Shown in pieces: positions 1 through 9,687 of a stretch of 64,000 bases of DNA; position 1 is the stretch's first letter, and every line of letters starts with the position of its first letter. Source of the DNA: Termitomyces sp. T153 (Eukaryota; Basidiomycota; Agaricomycetes; Agaricales; Lyophyllaceae); NCBI GenBank assembly GCA_018296165.2, contig JACKQL020000180.1, forward strand, positions 1 to 64,000, read 5' to 3'. The notes under the pieces were generated by a model that was not told where the DNA came from, made no database searches, and worked only from the letters and a program-made list of their open reading frames with translations. A program made the translations under genes and the position numbers.

Positions 1-1136
1 ATGCTTTGTTGATGCAGAAGGATTTCAATTTGTTGGAGGCGACGACAATATTAATGACCTCTGGTGATGATCAGGAAGATCTAGAGGTAATAGTCTGACA
101 ATGGAGCTGGTGGCATACACATATCTTATTGCACTCGGGCTTCCTACTACTATTATTGTACTAGCCACAGTCACTCTCACTCAGACTATTAGGAATATCT
201 ATCAAACCACTACCAATCCGATGTCACACCAGCCTGAGTGTACACCACAATAATCATCAAGGAAATACGGGTGAGAACTGGCTTGCAGTCTTCATTTCAA
301 TAGAGTGTTGTTATTCATGTTAGTACAAGTGAAGCATGCAGGCCACGAGTCGAGACGCTTTTCAGGTCTTTTGACCCGATCCTGGCTTTGAAATCACTCT
401 CTGACCAACTATATGTGTATCATCAACAGACTTGTCTCGTGGTGATGACTCGAGATTTCCACTTATATCTCACTGGGACAGAGCTCTTATTGACCATCAA
501 GAGGCTTTGGCCCTGATCAACAATGCATCAATGCCAATAGAGGAATCCTTACTTGACATGCACGTTATGTAACGCTATTGTATTTGACTGTCCGTGGCTC
601 ATCTCTTCATTTCAAAGTTCTGGGATAGTCAGTGAACTTGATATTCACTGTATTGATATCCCATAGACCTTGGAATCCTATTTTGAGAAATAAAATACAG
701 GAGAGAGATCCCAAGATTTGGGAACATACACGTAGCACCACGTGTCCAGATAGTATCTGAGGGGTCAACACCCACAATATGTGCTTGCACATCCGCAAGC
801 CGAGAGGAGAAGACACAATGAGAGTTTAGTTTTCCGCATAAGATGATCAATGCCAATTTGGAGGCTCAGGAATGGGAACAATGGTATACACAACCGCATA
901 GCTCGATTGACAATGCACACAGAAACCCCAGAGTCCCATCATCAAATGTAAGTCCTTTGTGAGTATGATGAGTACAAACAGGAACAGTAAAGAATAGGGA
1001 TAGCAATTCGGGGATAGTCCAAGGTTTACACAGAAAACTGTTGTGTCCGGGTCGATGAAACGTATTCGGAGCCCTGTCAATGTATACCGGCACCCAGAAA
1101 TCTTATCAAACTACTTGTAAAGCCTTAACAGCCATA
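1..1136. other. Unrecognised host-like sequence
   Basis: I recognise no gene here. A 50-codon ORF at 101-253 (+) has one hydrophobic stretch (about residues 8-25) that could span a membrane. On the minus strand, 607-1093 holds overlapping hydrophobic ORFs of 60-77 codons that could be exons of a decayed membrane protein, but I cannot assign a family or join them with confidence. CpG is present at ordinary levels, unlike the transposon interiors to the right. The stretch ends at ACGT (1137-1140), the proposed left target-site copy of element E1. Confidence 0.3.
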
Positions 1137-1140
1137 ACGT

Positions 1141-2021
1141 TGATATGCTTGTCTCGTACTTTGAGACAGGTTGAATAAGAACTAGGGAAATTACCATAAA
1201 AACAAGCTGAAAACTGTAGGCTTGGGTAAGATGCCAAAAACTGTAGGCATAAGAATGTACCTAGAATAATAGAGTATTACCGAGGAACCCAAAAGCATGC
1301 AGACAACAATGCCAGCAGGAATGATGATGTCAAGAGGAAAAGCTGGTCACGCATTTGATTGACGATCAATGGCTGTGCTCAGCAACCCAGCTAGAAAGAT
1401 AACCAACGCTGAGGACAGCCATGAACGTCTAAAAACGCGATGATAGAACCCTATTCCCCTCGATACCAGATGCCGGACCACCTAGGAATCCAAGCTGACA
1501 GCCATACAAACTGCACAAAGGCTATGGGAGAAAAAGGTGGAAGGAAAAAGAGCAAGAGGAAAGAGGTCGGACGAACAAAAAGCCGAGTAACCCCGACCCA
1601 GCACGTCATTGCAAACGGCCAGCCAATAACGGAGAAAGGCAAAGAAAAACCACGCGGTACACCTATGGGCGCGCATGAAAAGCAGCCGGGTCCGTGCGTG
1701 TATGACAACCTATAAAAAGGAGAGCAGGATTGGGGGAAAGGGCAAGCAACGATGTACCACAGCTCGGCTAGCCCCAGGGAGCAGCTAACTTAGGCCTACG
1801 AGTATTTAGTTGTTTCAGGTTTTAATTATATATATTTGTTTGGACCCATTCAATAGTTTGAGGCCATCTCAGCTAACAAATAAATCAATTTAAAATCTAT
1901 ACCTACGACTGTAACGTCTAAGTGAGCTTTCGTGTTACTGAAGCCTCCAAAACTCTATGAAAACAAAGTTTGATCCATTGATCCAATCAATTGATGGCAT
2001 CAAAACTTACATTTCACATCA
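1141..2021 (+). repeat. 5' LTR of E1 (881 bp)
   Basis: The start TGATATGC was fixed by comparison with the precisely bounded solo LTR at 30051-30903, which also opens TGATA and repeats the motif AAAACTGTA twice soon after. Here the motif is at about 1208 and 1236. Positions 1527-2021 match 9191-9687 at roughly 90-95% by eye, and many differences are C/T or G/A at CpG sites. A purine-rich tract (about 1527-1567) lies upstream of the TATA box, and a CCCAGGGAG motif followed by CTTAGGC lies downstream of it (about 1774-1796). Confidence 0.85.
1711..1720 (+). promoter_or_regulatory. LTR TATA box of E1
   Basis: TATAAAAAGG sits in the middle of the LTR. The 3' LTR copy reads TATAAAGAGG at about 9376. 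The other LTRs of this family have TATA-like boxes at the equivalent place, each about 50-70 bp upstream of a conserved CCCAGGGAG-type motif. It most likely directs transcription of the element. Confidence 0.65.
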
Positions 2022-2023
2022 TC

Positions 2024-2041
2024 TGGAGCCCACTGCGAGGG
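2024..2041 (+). promoter_or_regulatory. Primer-binding site of E1
   Basis: TGGAGCCCACTGCGAGGG begins two bases after the LTR. Its leading TGG would pair with the CCA tail of a tRNA. The same 17-mer with one C-to-T change (GCG to GTG) appears on the minus strand at 14381-14397 in a second element, which supports its function. I could not identify the donor tRNA from memory. Confidence 0.7.
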
Positions 2042-2159
2042 GCTTTTGTTGCACAAAAACTCATTTTTGGATTTCCTTAAGGAAGTCCAACCCTTGTGAA
2101 ACATTAGTTTTGCATCACCTGGGTCTTGGCCCAAAACACCTGAAGTTATTGCAACCAAG

Positions 2160-3632
2160 GTGAAAAACTCTGTTACATTAAGGAAAAGAGAAACTAGGAC
2201 TAATAGCAGTGGTTCAAAGTCCTTTTTGCCTGACCCTGAAACCTTACTCAGAAAGAGAAAACTTCAGACTGAGAAAGTAATTTCAAGCTCACCAAAAGAA
2301 CTGTGCCCTACTACTCAACCAGTTTCTACTGCCTCAATTATGGAGCAAACTATCAGATACAAACTACCACTGCCTGACAGCAGGGATGCACCTAAGTTTA
2401 AGCACACTGAGCCCTCTGAGGTTTGTTGCTTTTTGCAAAGGATGATCTCTCTGTTTGAGCATGCTGGGATCCATGGAGATAAAGAAAGGAAAAAGAGAAT
2501 CTTGGAGTATGTGGATGCTCAGACTGAACAGGAATGGCTGGGCTTTGATTCCTTTGGAGATGACTATACTTGGTCTGCTTTTGAGAAAGAGATCAAGGAG
2601 TCTTATCTAGAAGCAGTGGATGACACAGGTAGTGTTGCAAACCTGGACAGAATCTGCAGAGAACATGCCAGACTTAGTAGGAATGACACTACAGAAATCC
2701 ATTCTCTCATAAGAAAATTTAGAGCTGAGGCTAAGAAGTTGGCTAATGTCACTGGGAATGGCTCTCTGGTAGACAAATTCCTGGGGTGCTTTACACCAGC
2801 TTTTGGAGATGTGATTGAGGAGAGGTTGATCAGTAGATATGGCTACTACAAAGACCCTGCTAGGAATAGGCACAAGGACAACAAATATGACCTATCAGAA
2901 GTGCTGACAGTAGTGGGGACCTTGATAGATGGTGCTACTATAAGGAGCCCTAGAGAAGAGAAAATAGAGAAAAGGGAAACTAGTAGGGAGAACATTAAGG
3001 AGGAGGAAGTGGAGGAGAAAATGGCTCATCTACAAGATGCTGTGGTTACCATTGGGAAACAAATGGGGAGCATCCAGAGTACCATGCAAGCTTTGCAAGC
3101 TGGTCAGTTGGACATGTGCAATACCTTCTTAAATACCAAAGGAAGCCAGGGTATAAGGACAGAAGGGCCTCCTGCATTTCCAACTTCTGGGAGAAGTGGT
3201 GTTACCTGCTTCTATTGTTGGCAAACTGGACATAGAATCTCAGAGTGTGAAGTCATCAAGGGAGATGTACAAAAAGGATGGATCATTCTATTGGAAGGGA
3301 GAGCCAGACTACCCAATGGTGCTCCTTTACCTAGGGATCCTGCTGGTATATCTCCTCATGCTAGACTAGCACAAGTACATGATAAGCAGGTGAATATGTA
3401 CTTTGGATGGCCAGAAGATGACTCTCTAGAGACAGTCACTTACTCTACCTATGTAAACTCTGCTAGGGACACAAGGGATGACATGTTAGAGCGCATTCAA
3501 TATAAGGAGTCAGACCGCCTGGGAGACCTGGAGAAAGGTTTCAATAAAATGGCTGAGATGCTCAGTGTGTTGATCAACACCAGAAACACAGCCAGTCCTG
3601 AGGGACAGAAATCTGCCTCTAAGGATTTTTGA
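2160..3632 (+). CDS. Gag polyprotein of E1
   Basis: This capsid/nucleocapsid precursor would form the virus-like particle and package element RNA. The frame is open for 490 codons. A charged N-terminal region precedes a capsid-like alpha-helical region (about residues 60-260), then a Glu/Lys-rich coiled-coil-like stretch (about 270-330). One CCHC zinc knuckle follows, CFYCWQTGHRISEC, encoded at 3207-3248. The first codon after the upstream stop is GTG; the first ATG in the frame (about 2340) opens MEQTIRYKLPLPD, so the true start could be there. The frame ends TTT TGA, and the protease frame lies at -1 with only a few bases of overlap. CpG is almost absent from the sequence, yet no internal stop is present. 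Confidence 0.85.
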   Translation: MKNSVTLRKRETRTNSSGSKSFLPDPETLLRKRKLQTEKVISSSPKELCPTTQPVSTASIMEQTIRYKLPLPDSRDAPKFKHTEPSEVCCFLQRMISLFEHAGIHGDKERKKRILEYVDAQTEQEWLGFDSFGDDYTWSAFEKEIKESYLEAVDDTGSVANLDRICREHARLSRNDTTEIHSLIRKFRAEAKKLANVTGNGSLVDKFLGCFTPAFGDVIEERLISRYGYYKDPARNRHKDNKYDLSEVLTVVGTLIDGATIRSPREEKIEKRETSRENIKEEEVEEKMAHLQDAVVTIGKQMGSIQSTMQALQAGQLDMCNTFLNTKGSQGIRTEGPPAFPTSGRSGVTCFYCWQTGHRISECEVIKGDVQKGWIILLEGRARLPNGAPLPRDPAGISPHARLAQVHDKQVNMYFGWPEDDSLETVTYSTYVNSARDTRDDMLERIQYKESDRLGDLEKGFNKMAEMLSVLINTRNTASPEGQKSASKDF

Positions 3633-4669
3633 ATAACTCAATGAAGGCAATCAGGAAAGAGGCATCTCAACCAGGAGTATCCTCATTGCCAGAGAGAACC
3701 CCTGAAAAACCCTGGAAAGAAAAGCTAACTCTGGTGATTCCACCTAGAGTTGCACCAAAACTGGACCTACCTTTTGAGAAGGTTCCAGCCCTCAATGAGG
3801 GATCAGACTTGCCAGTGCAGGACACTGTTAAAAGTTCCTTAACAGGAACAAAGAGGAAGGAGTGGGATAGGACCATTGATAAACTCTGGGAGGCTACTGT
3901 ACCTTTCAGTACTGGAGAACTGTTAGATGTGGCTCCTGGATTAAGGGAGGCAATGATACAAAAATTGACTCTCAAATCAGGAACTCAGTCTAGGGATCCT
4001 AATATCCCAAGAGTAACAGTTCAACAGCAGACTGTAAGGGAGAAGAAACCACCTGACAAAGTAGATGTCAATGACCTACCAATGGCAACCTATTTCATTG
4101 CAGATGGAACACAGGATGATTTGCCTACTGGTGCAGTAGTGCATCAGGATTGTGTAGCCACTTACTTGGAAAATATCCCTCCAGGAGAAAAGCCAGTAGT
4201 GGTGTATGTGGCAAGAGATTTGCAAGTGTTGAGATCCTTGAACCCCATTGTCAATCAGAGGGGACAAGTAGAGACAATTCTAGATAGTGGTTCTCAGATA
4301 GTCTGTATGGCACTAGATGAGGCACTTCATTTAGGATTGACTTGGGATCCAGACATATGCTTAAGAATGGAGAGTGCCAACAGTCAAGTGAATACATCAG
4401 TTGGTTTAGCCAAAAATGTGCCATTTACTTTTGCTGAAGGCTTCACCATTTATCTACAAGTGCATATCTTTGTCAAGCTAGCTTATACTGTCTTGTTGGG
4501 TCATCCATTTGACACACTGACAGAGAGCAACATACAAAACCTTCAAGATGGCAGTGCCATCATAACTATCAGAGATCCTAATACTGGTCGCCGGACAGCC
4601 CTGCCCACTCTTCAAAGAGGGAAGGTGCCAAAGGCAGGTGTTGGAGGAGATAGTGATCCAAAATTTTAA
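3623..4669 (+). CDS. Retropepsin-like aspartic protease segment of E1
   Basis: This segment would mature the Gag-Pol polyprotein. The frame opens at 3623, just after TAA at 3620-3622, and its first ATG is 3641. A low-complexity spacer of about 200 residues precedes the active-site motif ILDSGSQIV (DSG at 4283-4291). Further on are the hydrophobic AYTVLLGHPF, typical of the flap-to-ILG region, and ITIRDPNTGRR, which in related basidiomycete elements closes the protease. The segment probably reads through from gag by a -1 shift. It ends at TAA 4667-4669, while the -1 frame continues coherent coding into the RT segment. Confidence 0.75.
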   Translation, partial: GFLNNSMKAIRKEASQPGVSSLPERTPEKPWKEKLTLVIPPRVAPKLDLPFEKVPALNEGSDLPVQDTVKSSLTGTKRKEWDRTIDKLWEATVPFSTGELLDVAPGLREAMIQKLTLKSGTQSRDPNIPRVTVQQQTVREKKPPDKVDVNDLPMATYFIADGTQDDLPTGAVVHQDCVATYLENIPPGEKPVVVYVARDLQVLRSLNPIVNQRGQVETILDSGSQIVCMALDEALHLGLTWDPDICLRMESANSQVNTSVGLAKNVPFTFAEGFTIYLQVHIFVKLAYTVLLGHPFDTLTESNIQNLQDGSAIITIRDPNTGRRTALPTLQRGKVPKAGVGGDSDPKF

Positions 4670-7600
4670 ATCTCAATGATCTGGTCAGTGACCAGGGAGA
4701 GGTGGCAGTGATGTTAGGGGAGAAGGAGAATGGTGAAGTAATGGTGACTGGATACACTATAAATCATAGTGGATTCAAGACCCTGGAGTTGAGAGATGTG
4801 TATCTACAGGCCTTTGCTGCAGAGGGAGATATGAGAGGCAGAGATAAGAAGACATTAGCAGCCTATCTAAATAGGCAGCTGTGTCAGATACCAGAGGAGT
4901 TAGAGGAGGTCTTAGTACAGCAGGAAAGCCTAGAGCTAGAAGCAGGTGTGGGGGAAACTGCACAAGTATTCTCTAAGAAATACAAACCTGTTGCTAGAAA
5001 GGTGAAACCTGTACTAGGAACCTCTCCTGAGGAGTTCAGAATTGAAAGGTGTATCACTGGAGATCCACTAGCAGACATGCCACAGTTGGACCCAAACCCA
5101 CCTGAGTTCAAACCCATGGGGAGGTACACTGCTGAGTGCAAGGAAATCATTGACCAAGTACATGGTGATGGTTTCTTATGGCCAGAGGAGATGAAGGCAG
5201 TACATCATCTAATGATGCTGCAGAATGAGGCTTTTGCATGGGATGATTCTCAAAGAGGTAGGCTCAAGGAGGAATTCTTCCCTCCTGTAGTAATGCCAGT
5301 AATTCCTCACACCCCCTGGGTATTGAAGAACATTCCCATTGCTCCTGGACTCAGAGATAAAATCTGCCAGATGATAAAGCAGAAAATTGAGGCAGGAGTG
5401 TATGAGCCATCCAACTCTTCATACAGATCCCAGTGGTTCACAGTATTGAAGAAGGATGGTGAGAGTTTGAGAATAGTTCACAGCTTGGAACCTTTAAACA
5501 AAGTAACCATAGCACATTCTGGTTTGCCACCAGCAACTGAGGAGTTGGCTAGTCATTTTGCTGGCAGAGCTTGTGGAGGAATCTTTGACTTGTATGTGGG
5601 ATATGATGAGAGAGTGTTGGATGTGAAGTCTAGGGACTATACCACCTTCCAGACACCCTTTGGTGCTCTAAGGATTGGTAACTCTGCCAATGGGCTGGAC
5701 AAATTCAGTACCAATCTTTCATGATGACATTACCTTTATCTTGAAAGATGAGATACCTCGTGTAACTTGGCCATATATTGATGATGTGCCAATCAAAGGT
5801 CCACCTCATAGGTATGAGTTGCCAGATGGAGGCTATGAAGTTATCCCAGAAAACCCAGGCCTTAGGAGGTTTGTATGGGAACATCTGCAAAATGTAAACA
5901 GAGTGTTACAAAGAATCAAATATGCTGGAGGGACTTTCTCTGGGAAGAAGTCAGTAGTCTGTGCAGATGAGATTGTAGTGGTTGGACACAGGTGTTCCTA
6001 TGAGGGACAGAAACCTGAGACCAAGCGGTTGGCCATTGTTATGGGGTGGGGTGATTGCCAGGACAAGTCAGATGTCAGAGCTTTCCTAGGTACTTGTGGT
6101 ACCTTTAGGATGTTCATTAAAGACTATGCTAAAGTGGCTGCACCTATCAGCAAATTGACTCAAAACCACACACCATTTGTTTGGGGTGAGGAACAGCAGT
6201 CAGCAATAGCTCAGTTGAAGAAGTTGCTAGCTGAAAGTGCACCTCTAAAACCACTTGAGTATGAGTCAGGAGGGGCAGTGGTCTTATCAGTAGACACTTC
6301 TTGGATGGCAGTGGGCTTTGGAATCTTCCAGGAAGCTCCAGACAATCCTAAGCAATGCACTTGTGCTAAGCTAGGATCCATCACCTTGAATGAGAGAGAG
6401 GCAAGATTCTCACAACCTAAGAGAGAACTCTATGGTTTGATGAGAGCCTTGCAAGCTAATAAGTATTGGCTAGTTGGTTGTAGGAAGCTTGTAGTAGAGA
6501 CAGATGCCAAGTATTTGAAAGGAATGCTAAGCAATTCTGGAGTAGGACCTAATGCCACCATCATGAGATGGATTGAGGATGTACTACTCTATCATTTTAC
6601 TTTGAGGCATGTGCCAGGAAAGACCTTTAGTGTTGATGGCCTGTCTAGGAGGCTCAAGCAGCCAGGAGATGAGGAGTACCCACCTGTTAATCCAGAGTTG
6701 GTGGACAACCCAAAGACTATGCACTTTGAATATCCAGCAAAAACCAACAATGAACTAGGATGGGAAGATTGGGAACCCTTAGCACTTGAAGAGTTTGCAG
6801 ATCAAATTGACACTAGAGGTGGCTATCTACATACAGTAGCCATTGAAGTATCAGATTTTGAACAAGAACTTGATAGAGCAAGGTCTCAAGAGATGGAACT
6901 TAGGAAGGCAGTTCTAAGTCAGCAGCAGACATCTAGAGCAGATCCTGTTGAAGTACTATCTCTCTCTCAGCCTCTGTTACCCACAGAAGGTACTGAGGAA
7001 GAAAAGGAAGCAGACTTACAAGCCTACTTAGAACATAGGAAGGATAGTGAGAGTGAACAGTGGGATGACTTGCTACCAATTGTACAAAGCTGGCTACAAG
7101 ACCCAAGCAAAGAACCTGAAGGTTTGAAGGGTTGGGACCCAGGCAAGTTCAAGAGGTTTGCAAGACAGTTCTTCTTTGATCAAAAGGGGAGACTGTACAA
7201 GTGCAATTATGAGGCTAGGCATAAGCTAGTGGTCAATATTGATAAGCGAATGTTCATGCTTAAATCAGCCCATGATGCCTTAGGGCATAGAGGGACTTAT
7301 GCAACCAAAATGTTAATACAAGAACAATTTTGGTGGCCAGGGATTGATGGAGATGTACAGTGGTATGTTGGGACTTGTCACAACTGTCAGATACGTCAGA
7401 AAACAGTTGTAAACAGAGCTCCCACAGTAACCTATACACCCTCTATCTTCCAAACAATTCACATTGATACCATGCACATGACTCCAGCTTCAAATGGCTG
7501 CAAGTATATTGTCCATGGTAGGTGTGCATTGTCTTCTAAAACAATTGGTCAATGGTTGTTTGAGGATGTGATTTGTCGCTGGGGTTGCATTGCAGAGATC

Positions 7601-8467
7601 ATCACTGATAATGCTGGACAATTCAAAAAGGTCACAGCTTGGATAGAGAGTAAATATGGAATCAGAGGCATTGCCATCTCTCCATACAACTCTCAAGCTA
7701 ATGGCAAAATTGAAAGACCACATTGGGATGTCAGGCAGGCTTTATTCAAAGCTTGTGAAGATCGCACTAAATGGTTTTGGTTCTTCTTCCATGTAATGTG
7801 GAGTGATCACATTACTATTCGGCAGAGATTTGGGTGTTCACCATACTTCATGGTCACTGGAGCTCATCTGACTCTACCTTTGGACTTAGTAGAGGCTACC
7901 TGGTTAATAGAATTACCAGAAGAACCATTATCTACAGAGAAGTTGATTGGGTATCGTGCTAGGGCTTTAGCCAAGCACCACCAGCATGTAGAAGAGATGA
8001 GGGAGAGAGTTGGGAAGGACAAACTCCAATGGGCCTTGAAGTTTGCAGAAGAGCATAAACACTCTATCAAAGACTTTAATTTCAAGCCTTTGGACTTAGT
8101 CTTAGTCAAGAATATGATTACAGAAAGTTCACACAGTGCTAAAATGCTGCCCCGTCTTCATGGTCCAATGGTAGTAATTGCTAAGACCAAGGGTGGTAAT
8201 TACATTGTGGCAGAACTGGATGGGTCAGTTTGGCAGACCAGAGTTGCAGCTTTTAGAGTAGTCCCTTATAAAGCTCGAAGACAATTGGAGCTATCCCAGA
8301 GCCTAGAGCAATGGGTAGATATCACTCCAGAAAAGTTAAAAGAGTTAAGGGAGGAACTACAAAGGCCTACCATAAATGCTATGTCAGATTTGTCATTCAG
8401 ATCTATAAAGCTTCATGAGCCTCTAGATGATGACATGATGAAGTTGGACAATAGCCCCGAAAGTTGA
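4669..8467 (+). pseudogene. Pol of E1: RT, RNase H, integrase (one frameshift)
   Basis: This would copy element RNA to DNA and integrate it. Frame 1 runs to 5724 and holds the RT N-terminus, including VLKKDGESLRIVHSLEPLN and FDLYVGYD. The sense then continues in frame 2 from about 5675 to 8467. An extra base near 5674, within the conserved TTFQTPFG...LPMGW region of RT, explains the switch. After it come the RT active site YIDD (5774-5785), an RNase H region with VDTSWMAVG (about 6291) and DAKYLKGM, the HHCC zinc region of integrase (HDALGHRGT ... CHNC, 7270-7390), and the D,D-35-E core (D at about 7465 and 7609, E at about 7712). The 930-codon second part has no stop. Only about a dozen CpG occur in the whole of pol. 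Confidence 0.85.
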
Positions 8468-8652
8468 CGAAAAGTTTGAATTTTGCTTAAAATCAAAAAT
8501 AAGTTAAAGAGACTTAAGATCACACATTTTCAGGGTTAAGGGCATTATATTTGGGGGTTGTGAATTAAGGAAATAAAAGGGGAAAGTTTGTTATGAGTGG
8601 GGTGGTCAAAAATAACTATGTTAATTTAAGCAAAGGCAGCGCCAATGCTTAC

Positions 8653-8664
8653 AGGGGGGAAAGG
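8653..8664 (+). promoter_or_regulatory. Polypurine tract of E1
   Basis: The run AGGGGGGAAAGG lies about 190 bp after the pol stop, where plus-strand synthesis should be primed directly upstream of the 3' LTR. The next base is not an LTR start. It is the last base of the stop codon of the opposite-strand gene fragment. Confidence 0.65.
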
Positions 8665-9182
8665 TCAGGAACAACAAAAAGAAAAGATGGGGATAAAGGA
8701 CGAACGGAAGGCAGGAAGAACCTTAAGTTTTTTTGGTTTAGGCTTGCCGTCGGGCTCGGTCTGGGATAAAAGAAGGGATAAGGTGTCAAAACGATGAGCG
8801 AGCAAGTCGAGTTTGTAAGCTAGACTTACGTTAGCTCGCCGTTTGCCAGAACGAATAGAGGGCGGACCTAGCATGTCGATGTCCTGACCCTGAGTTCGCC
8901 GCTTCAGCTGGAAGGGTAAGACGACAGTCGGGCAAGGGGATTAACAAGAAGGCATACCTCCTCTGCTTCCCGCTGGCGTTGGACCTCTGCTTCCCGCTGG
9001 CGTTGGACCTCGCGACGATTTTTTTCGATTTGAAGGATAGCGTCGGCAAACGTGAGGAAGGACTGAATGTCAGTAGAGTCATTAGCAACATCACAATCGA
9101 TCACAGGGAGGGTGGCGGTCAGGGAGTCGAAAAGACCCTTTTGCTCGGCAATACGCGGGAAGTCGGCCTGGTCGGCAAAGCG
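8665..9182 (-). CDS. Antisense three-exon gene fragment at the U3 position of E1
   Basis: Read on the minus strand, exons at 8958-9182, 8830-8907 and 8665-8760 join in one open frame. The introns are 8908-8957 (GTATGC...TTCCAG) and 8761-8829 (GTAAGT...CCCAG). A pyrimidine-rich tract ending CTTCAG directly precedes the first exon and looks like a splice acceptor, so upstream exons are missing or lie beyond the LTR. The product of about 130 residues has an acidic or neutral helical part (SFLTFADAILQIEKNRREV), a duplicated VQRQREAE unit, then basic runs GKRRAN and PKPKKLKV that resemble a nuclear localisation signal. The family is unknown to me. CpG is frequent, unlike in pol. It may be a captured host 3' gene end or an accessory gene of the element. 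Confidence 0.6.
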
Positions 9183-9190
9183 CTGAAGTA

Positions 9191-9687
9191 AGGAGAAAAA
9201 GGTGGAAGGAAAAAGAGCAAGAGGAAAGAGGTCGGACGAACAAAAAGCCGAGTAACCCCGACCCAGCACGTCATTGCAAACGGCCAGCCAATAACGGAGA
9301 AAGGCCAAGGAAAACCACGCGGTACACCCACGGGAGCGCACGGAAAGCAGCCTGGTCCGTGCGTGTACGACGAGCTATAAAGAGGAGAGCAGGATCGGAG
9401 GAAAAGGGCAAGCAACGACATACCACGGCTCGGCTAGCCCCAGGGAGCGGCTACCTTAGGCCTATGAGTATTTAGTTGTTTCGGGTTTTAATTATATATA
9501 TTTGTTTGGACCCATTCAATAGTTTGAGGCCGTCTCAGCTAACAAATAAATCAATTTAAAATCTATACCTATGACTGTAATGTCTAAGTGAGCTTTTGTG
9601 TAACTGAAGCCTCCAAAACTCTGTGAAAACAAAGTTTGATCTGTTGATCCGATCAATTGATGGCATCAAAACTTACATTTCACATCA
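9191..9687 (+). repeat. 3' LTR of E1, lacking its 5' part
   Basis: This stretch matches 1527-2021 of the 5' LTR through to the ATCA end. The first roughly 386 bp of the LTR (1141-1526) have no counterpart here. The captured antisense gene fragment occupies that place. Flanking ATGT (9688-9691) may be the right target-site copy. Confidence 0.8.

Larger units (their letters stand above)
1141..9687 (+). mobile_element. Ty3/Gypsy LTR retrotransposon E1, nearly intact
   Basis: The order is 5' LTR (1141-2021), primer-binding site, gag, protease, RT-RNase H-integrase, polypurine tract, then a chimeric 3' end in which a captured gene (8665-9182) precedes a partial 3' LTR (9191-9687). The LTR starts TGAT and ends ATCA. 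The flanks are ACGT (1137-1140) and ATGT (9688-9691), a plausible 4-5 bp target duplication with one CpG transition. The two flanks do not obviously continue one another: the right flank is a minus-strand RT, and the left flank is not recognisable RT. A later rearrangement is therefore possible. By protein motifs the family is a widespread basidiomycete Gypsy type with no chromodomain. Confidence 0.85.

Noticed and set aside
607..1093. Hydrophobic minus-strand ORFs as exons of a membrane protein gene
   Set aside because: I could not find a consistent exon chain or a recognisable motif, so no gene was called.
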